A DNA stretch of 10,446 nt from Cyanobacteria bacterium OH_CDB_58. GTDB lineage: Bacteria > Cyanobacteriota > Vampirovibrionia > Gastranaerophilales > Gastranaerophilaceae. Positions 7,625 through 10,446 of the stretch are shown here, piece by piece. Numbering within the stretch: position 1 is the first letter of the stretch; every line of letters starts with the position of its first letter. Location of the stretch: positions 1-10,446 of the forward strand of contig JAEZLC010000284.1 in assembly GCA_023435965.1 (NCBI GenBank), written 5' to 3'. Made by a program: the position numbers and the translations under genes. The notes under the pieces were generated by a model. The model ran no database searches, had not been told where the DNA came from, and was given only the letters and a program-made list of their open reading frames with translations.

Positions 7625-8537
7625 AATCATTCTCTAATGACTTTAGTTTGTCATACACAAACTGATTAAGAGGGGTTTTTATTCCGTGTAGCTTGCCCAA
7701 CCTAATAATTTCGCCTGCAAAAACGTCAACCTCGCTCTTGCGATTATTCTCTACATCCTGAAGCATTGAAGATTTAAGATCAGGGGGCATTTTATCAATA
7801 AGTTCAAAAGCTTCGTCAATGTAGCATAAGGCATCCTTTATGCCAAGAGATTTAGCTATACACACAGCTTCAAACATCAAATCATACGCAAGAATTCTAG
7901 CTTCTTTCGACACCTGCAGCATCCTGTAATCAGCTTTTAAAATGGCACTCGTCTGATTTATTCCAACGTTTATTATGAATTTTTTCCACATCGACGCTAA
8001 CATATCTTCAGGAATATCAAACCTAATATTAGCACTCTCAAAAAGATTTTTAACTTTTAATACATTCTGAGTTATTTCTTTATTACAAAGCTCCCCAAAA
8101 ACAACAGTTCCCACTCCATCGTGGTTAATTTTTCTGCCCGTTTTTTCGCTGGCATGTCCGATAAAATAAGAGTACAAAACATTCTTTTTACCAAACTCTT
8201 TAATTAACAATTCCTCACTGTTTATACCGTTTAACAGCGAAATAATTATAGTATCTTCCTTTACCAAGGGTCTAATCATTTGTATAACGTCTAAAAGTGA
8301 ATTATTTTTTGTAGAAATAATTATCAAATCAGCTTTTTCTGTATTTTCAGAAGTCACCGTATATTCAAAATCGTACTTTCTTCCATTAAAAATCAATGGA
8401 TTTTCAGAATAATACTCAAGCCGGTCTTGAGTTACAAGAACTTTAAAATTGACGGAAGGACAATCATAAAATTTTGAAGCATAAATGGAACCGATGGCCC
8501 CTAATCCTACTAAAAATACATTTTTAATTTCACACAT
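7584..8537 (-). CDS. panE: Ketopantoate reductase family protein (PanE/ApbA)
   Basis: The 317-residue protein has the NADPH-binding GLGAIGS (11-17), STKNNSL with K77, LLNGI (101-105) and the catalytic segment MWKKFIINVGIN, in which K186, N190 and N194 fit the spacing of E. coli K176, N180 and N184. SSMLQDVENNRKSEVD supplies the serine (S257) and glutamate (E269) equivalent to S244 and E256. This set supports a working 2-dehydropantoate 2-reductase, which makes pantoate for coenzyme A. PanE paralogues with other 2-oxoacid substrates exist, and no panB or panC is nearby, so the symbol is a family assignment. The only reasonable start is ATG 8537. It has no Shine-Dalgarno and sits six bases after a consensus -10, so the mRNA may be leaderless. 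The 3' end overlaps the convergent Gfo/Idh gene by 41 bases. Confidence 0.88.
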   Translation of the reverse strand: MCEIKNVFLVGLGAIGSIYASKFYDCPSVNFKVLVTQDRLEYYSENPLIFNGRKYDFEYTVTSENTEKADLIIISTKNNSLLDVIQMIRPLVKEDTIIISLLNGINSEELLIKEFGKKNVLYSYFIGHASEKTGRKINHDGVGTVVFGELCNKEITQNVLKVKNLFESANIRFDIPEDMLASMWKKFIINVGINQTSAILKADYRMLQVSKEARILAYDLMFEAVCIAKSLGIKDALCYIDEAFELIDKMPPDLKSSMLQDVENNRKSEVDVFAGEIIRLGKLHGIKTPLNQFVYDKLKSLENDFIKIKGDLSVNLN

Positions 8538-8543
8538 AAAACG

Positions 8544-8552
8544 ATTATATCA
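8544..8552 (-). promoter_or_regulatory. Extended -10 promoter of panE, apparently leaderless
   Basis: On the minus strand 8552-8544 reads TGATATAAT, a perfect extended -10 (TGn-TATAAT). The ATG at 8537 follows after CGTTTT, so a start point seven bases past the -10 falls on the A of the ATG. No Shine-Dalgarno and no convincing -35 are seen. Confidence 0.6.
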
Positions 8553-8580
8553 AAAATAACTACAAAGCTCTATTCTGTTA

Positions 8581-8589
8581 TGTTAAAAT
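8581..8589 (+). promoter_or_regulatory. Extended -10 promoter of the exported deaminase gene
   Basis: TGTTAAAAT at 8581-8589 fits TGn plus a 5/6 -10 box. The predicted start near 8596 leaves a leader of about 20 bases carrying a strong Shine-Dalgarno, AAGGAAG at 8604-8610. It is back to back with the panE promoter, about 30 bases away. Confidence 0.5.
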
Positions 8590-8615
8590 TACCAGGGACA
8601 AAAAAGGAAGAGTAA

Positions 8616-9230
8616 ATGAAAAAGATTTTAATTACACTATTAATTGTTTTATCGGCAAACACATCTATGGCTTGTGAACTTTGCAAACAGCAGGCAAATT
8701 GCAACCCTCAAGCCGTAAAAATGACAAAGCAAGAGTTAAAACAGGCAGAAAAAATAATATCACAGCTTCACAAAGAAACAGAAAAAAATATTGAACAAGG
8801 CTATGGACCCTTTTTAGCTGCTATATATGACAAAAATGGAAACCTGATCGCAAAAATGCCAAATACCGTGGTAAAAGAACAATGCAGTCTAAATCATGCC
8901 GAAGTAAACACAATAAGAGAAGCACAAAAAAAACTTGGCACATATGACCTGTCACCTTATGAACTTAGCATATACGTAAACGCTGAACCTTGCATAATGT
9001 GTGCAGGTGCGATAATGTGGTCAGGAATAAAAAACGTGTACTACAGCGTAAGCTCTAAGGATGTTGAAGAAATAACCGGATTTGATGAAGGTTATAAACC
9101 CAACTGGAGCGAAGAATTCAAAAAAAGAAACATCTACGTTTACGGACCAATTCAAGCAGAGCAAGGGAAAGAAGTCCTAAGAAAATACATAAAATCAGGG
9201 CAAAAAGTCTATAAACCGAGCAGAACTTAA
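8616..9230 (+). CDS. Exported nucleoside/guanine deaminase-fold protein
   Basis: The 204-residue protein begins with a typical export signal: K2-K3, a hydrophobic stretch (4-14), and a possible cleavage site before C20 (SMA-C). It could be cut by signal peptidase I or, less canonically, be lipidated on C20, since the -3 residue is Ser rather than Leu. The rest is a cytidine-deaminase-fold domain with the zinc motifs H94-A-E96 and P125-C126-I-M-C129, and a GPF segment (64-66). The spacing and the later GFDEGY segment resemble guanine deaminases (GuaD) more than tRNA-specific TadA. Four extra cysteines (C20, C23, C30, C90) lie outside the zinc site. Such enzymes are normally cytoplasmic, so a secretion signal is odd. 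Start ATG 8616 is supported by AAGGAAG. A role in salvaging extracellular bases is conceivable; the substrate is unproven. Confidence 0.85.
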   Translation: MKKILITLLIVLSANTSMACELCKQQANCNPQAVKMTKQELKQAEKIISQLHKETEKNIEQGYGPFLAAIYDKNGNLIAKMPNTVVKEQCSLNHAEVNTIREAQKKLGTYDLSPYELSIYVNAEPCIMCAGAIMWSGIKNVYYSVSSKDVEEITGFDEGYKPNWSEEFKKRNIYVYGPIQAEQGKEVLRKYIKSGQKVYKPSRT

Positions 9231-9248
9231 CAATAATATAGATTTTTT

Positions 9249-9292
9249 TAAAATCATAGATGACTTTTTGTCATGTTTTTATTATGATTTTA
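9249..9292 (+). terminator. Nested inverted repeats after the deaminase gene, possible weak terminator
   Basis: An outer pair, TAAAATCATA (9249-9258) and TATGATTTTA (9283-9292), encloses an inner hairpin ATGAC (9260-9264), loop TTTTT, GTCAT (9270-9274), followed by G and five T. The inner stem is short, so termination would be weak. The same bases hold the likely rplI promoter. Confidence 0.4.
9260..9288 (+). promoter_or_regulatory. Likely rplI promoter
   Basis: ATGACT (9260-9265) and TATGAT (9283-9288) are 17 bases apart, a 4/6 and a 5/6 match to sigma-70 consensus. The start would fall near 9295, leaving a leader of about 36 bases with the Shine-Dalgarno AAGGAG at 9319-9324. Confidence 0.5.
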
Positions 9293-9330
9293 ATTACCTG
9301 AAATGAAATTAATTTAACAAGGAGATAAAA

Positions 9331-9831
9331 ATGGAAGTCATTTTAAGAAAAGATGTTCAAAACATCGGCGAAGCCGGCGATATAGTTACTGTAAAAGACG
9401 GCTATGCAAGAAACTTTTTATTACCACAAAATTTAGCAGAAAAAGCAACTAAAGGTGCTATCCAAAACAGAGAGCAAAATATCGCGAGAATCAAAGCTAA
9501 ACAAGAAAAATTACACGCTGAAGCTCTTGAATTGGCTAAAAAATTCGAAGATTTAGCTGTTATCGAACTTACTGCAAAAGCTGGTGAAAGCGGAAAATTA
9601 TTCGGAACAGTTACTACTAAAAAATTAGCTGAAGAAATCAAAGAAAAATTGGGCGTTGAAATCGACAGAAAAAATATCGCATTAGATGCTCCAATCAACA
9701 AAGTGGGTAAATTCAGCATGATGATCAAATTAACTTCTAAAGTTAAAGCTAACCTAGATATTAACATCGTAGCTTCTGAAGTAATCAAAGAAGTTGTTGA
9801 AGTTGAAGAAGAAACAGCTTCAGAAGAATAA
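9331..9831 (+). CDS. rplI: 50S ribosomal protein L9
   Basis: L9 binds 23S rRNA near the L1 stalk and helps maintain reading frame. The N-terminal domain has the universal signature MEVILRKDVQNIG-AGD-V-VKDGYARNFLLPQ (1-33), followed by a long lysine/glutamate-rich helix (about 41-76) and the C-terminal domain with GKLFGTVTTK (88-97). At 166 residues it is some 15 longer than the usual 148-150, because of an acidic tail rich in E and V. The ribosome site AAGGAG is strong and its codon choice (many GAA, AAA, GCT) looks like that of a highly expressed gene. It stands alone here, without rpsF, ssb or rpsR, and has its own promoter and terminator. Confidence 0.97.
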   Translation: MEVILRKDVQNIGEAGDIVTVKDGYARNFLLPQNLAEKATKGAIQNREQNIARIKAKQEKLHAEALELAKKFEDLAVIELTAKAGESGKLFGTVTTKKLAEEIKEKLGVEIDRKNIALDAPINKVGKFSMMIKLTSKVKANLDINIVASEVIKEVVEVEEETASEE

Positions 9832-9854
9832 TCATTAAGTCTTTTAAGGAATTT

Positions 9855-9892
9855 AAAATAAGCCGAGGTTAATTCTAAGGCTTATTTTTTTT
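9855..9892 (+). terminator. Intrinsic terminator after rplI
   Basis: A 10-bp stem, AAAATAAGCC (9855-9864) with GGCTTATTTT (9879-9888), has a 14-base loop and runs into eight T (9885-9892). It is strong for the plus strand. For the minus strand the stem is followed by only a short T run, so it may also end gtrA transcription, less efficiently. The stem contains the last codons of the minus-strand gene. Confidence 0.85.
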
Positions 9893-10333
9893 GAAAACAA
9901 AGTACTTATTTACGAAAAACCCCAATAAAAGATAAATAAACATCGACACCAAAACGGCAAAATTGTCTAAGACTTTAGTTTCTTGAATGGAAAAAAATGA
10001 AGTAATATCAAGAACAAGATTGTGCATAAATGGCAACCACACTACACTTTTAGAAACTAACCAACCTAAAGTATATGCCACAACATAGCTTGGCAACATC
10101 GAAAGTACAAACTTGAAAAACAATACGAAGCAATGTGTATCTTCGCAATACTTGAAAGTGAATATTTTATTCAACGAAAAAGAGACAATAACACCCACAA
10201 TATAAGCACCTGTGGTAGATATAAGATAGGATTGGGACAAGAGGTTCAAAAGGATATATGCCGTAGAAATACCTGCAAGGGTATTAACCATGCCGACCAA
10301 ACAGTATCTCAAAAATTCACTCGAAACTTTCAT
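9875..10333 (-). CDS. GtrA-like integral membrane protein
   Basis: The 152-residue protein has four predicted membrane helices (about 9-31, 40-58, 70-92, 124-143) and the GtrA marks RYCLVGMVNT (9-18), SFSLNKIFTFK (51-61) and the closing VNKYFVFK (141-148). GtrA family proteins are thought to help move undecaprenyl-linked sugars across the membrane for surface glycan modification; many are assigned only by homology. I chose ATG 10333 because the family starts just before the RY.LVG motif. The frame can be extended to a TTG at 10426, adding 31 hydrophobic residues, but a likely promoter lies inside that stretch. No Shine-Dalgarno precedes ATG 10333. The stop and last codons fall inside the rplI terminator, and no glycosyltransferase is next to it in the window. 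Confidence 0.83.
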   Translation of the reverse strand: MKVSSEFLRYCLVGMVNTLAGISTAYILLNLLSQSYLISTTGAYIVGVIVSFSLNKIFTFKYCEDTHCFVLFFKFVLSMLPSYVVAYTLGWLVSKSVVWLPFMHNLVLDITSFFSIQETKVLDNFAVLVSMFIYLLLGFFVNKYFVFKKNKP

Positions 10334-10371
10334 TGGTAAAGCATAATAAAAAATGTTCGAAAAGTAAACAA

Positions 10372-10401
10372 AGTATAAAATTAGAAAAAAAAGTTGTACA
10401 A
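10372..10401 (-). promoter_or_regulatory. Possible promoter of the GtrA-like gene
   Basis: On the minus strand TATACT (10377-10372) is a 5/6 match to the -10 box, with a poor TTGTAC (10401-10396) 18 bases upstream. The start would lie near 10365, about 32 bases before ATG 10333, which argues against the longer TTG start. Nothing else is seen between here and the window end. Confidence 0.4.
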
Positions 10402-10446
10402 TAAAAAAATGATTAACAAATACCAATCCTACCTGAGCACAATTGG

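Noticed and set aside
7623-7644. Hairpin after the Gfo/Idh stop (TCATT-CTCT-AATGA)
   Set aside because: The stem is only 5 bp, is A/T-rich, has no T run after it and lies inside panE coding sequence; not a credible terminator.
9402-9788. 128-residue minus-strand frame inside rplI
   Set aside because: It is the complement of a biased, highly expressed gene with few chances for stops; L9 is certain, and the antisense product matches no family I recognise.
10133-10339. 68-residue plus-strand frame opposite the GtrA gene
   Set aside because: It is antisense to conserved GtrA motifs and has no family similarity that I can see.
10334-10426. TTG 10426 as the start of the GtrA-like protein
   Set aside because: It adds a hydrophobic segment the family does not have, and a likely -10 box lies within that stretch; ATG 10333 fits the family better.

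Overview
The window reads as AT-rich bacterial chromosome (GC roughly 35-40% by eye), densely packed and with no mobile element, CRISPR array, tRNA or rRNA that I can see. The gene set suggests an anaerobe: a ferredoxin-dependent 2-oxoacid oxidoreductase, an Fe-S epoxyqueuosine reductase of the QueH type, and a radical SAM enzyme. A VKOR-DsbA fusion protein is a typical feature of the cyanobacterial lineage, among others. With the low GC and anaerobic enzymes, a non-photosynthetic Cyanobacteriota relative (Melainabacteria/Vampirovibrionia, for example Gastranaerophilales) is my best guess. It is an inference and was not tested by any search.

Layout. (1) 1-4158, plus strand, one tight apparent operon: the 3' part of korA (fused gamma-alpha subunit), korB, a VKOR-DsbA disulfide-forming membrane protein, and queH. 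korB is broken by the apparent loss of one A in a run of A at 1901-1905; restoring it gives a full 284-residue beta subunit. (2) 4145-5401, minus strand, an FAD-dependent oxidoreductase whose end overlaps queH by 14 bases. (3) 5402-5560, a divergent promoter region. (4) 5561-7624, plus strand, a two-gene unit: a radical SAM protein with a short SPASM/twitch-like C-terminus, directly abutting a Gfo/Idh/MocA-type NAD(P)-dependent oxidoreductase. (5) 7584-8537, minus strand, a ketopantoate reductase family protein (PanE) that overlaps the preceding gene by 41 bases and appears to be transcribed as a leaderless message. (6) 8616-9230, plus strand, a CMP/dCMP/guanine-deaminase-fold protein with an N-terminal export signal. 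(7) 9331-9831, plus strand, ribosomal protein L9, followed by a clear intrinsic terminator. (8) 9875-10333, minus strand, a GtrA-like membrane protein whose last codons lie inside that terminator.

How the parts may work together. KorAB would oxidise a 2-oxoacid (2-oxoglutarate or similar) to the acyl-CoA and reduce ferredoxin. The VKOR-DsbA protein would make disulfides in exported proteins, which could include the exported cysteine-rich deaminase. QueH does the last step of queuosine synthesis for tRNA. The radical SAM/Gfo-Idh pair looks like a small redox module acting on a sugar or polyol-like substrate, and GtrA-type proteins serve cell-surface glycan pathways, but no glycosyltransferase lies in the window to confirm a glycan cluster.

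No stretch longer than 300 bases lacks a gene. The most notable points are the korB frameshift, the exported deaminase, the radical SAM/Gfo-Idh pair, and the leaderless panE promoter.
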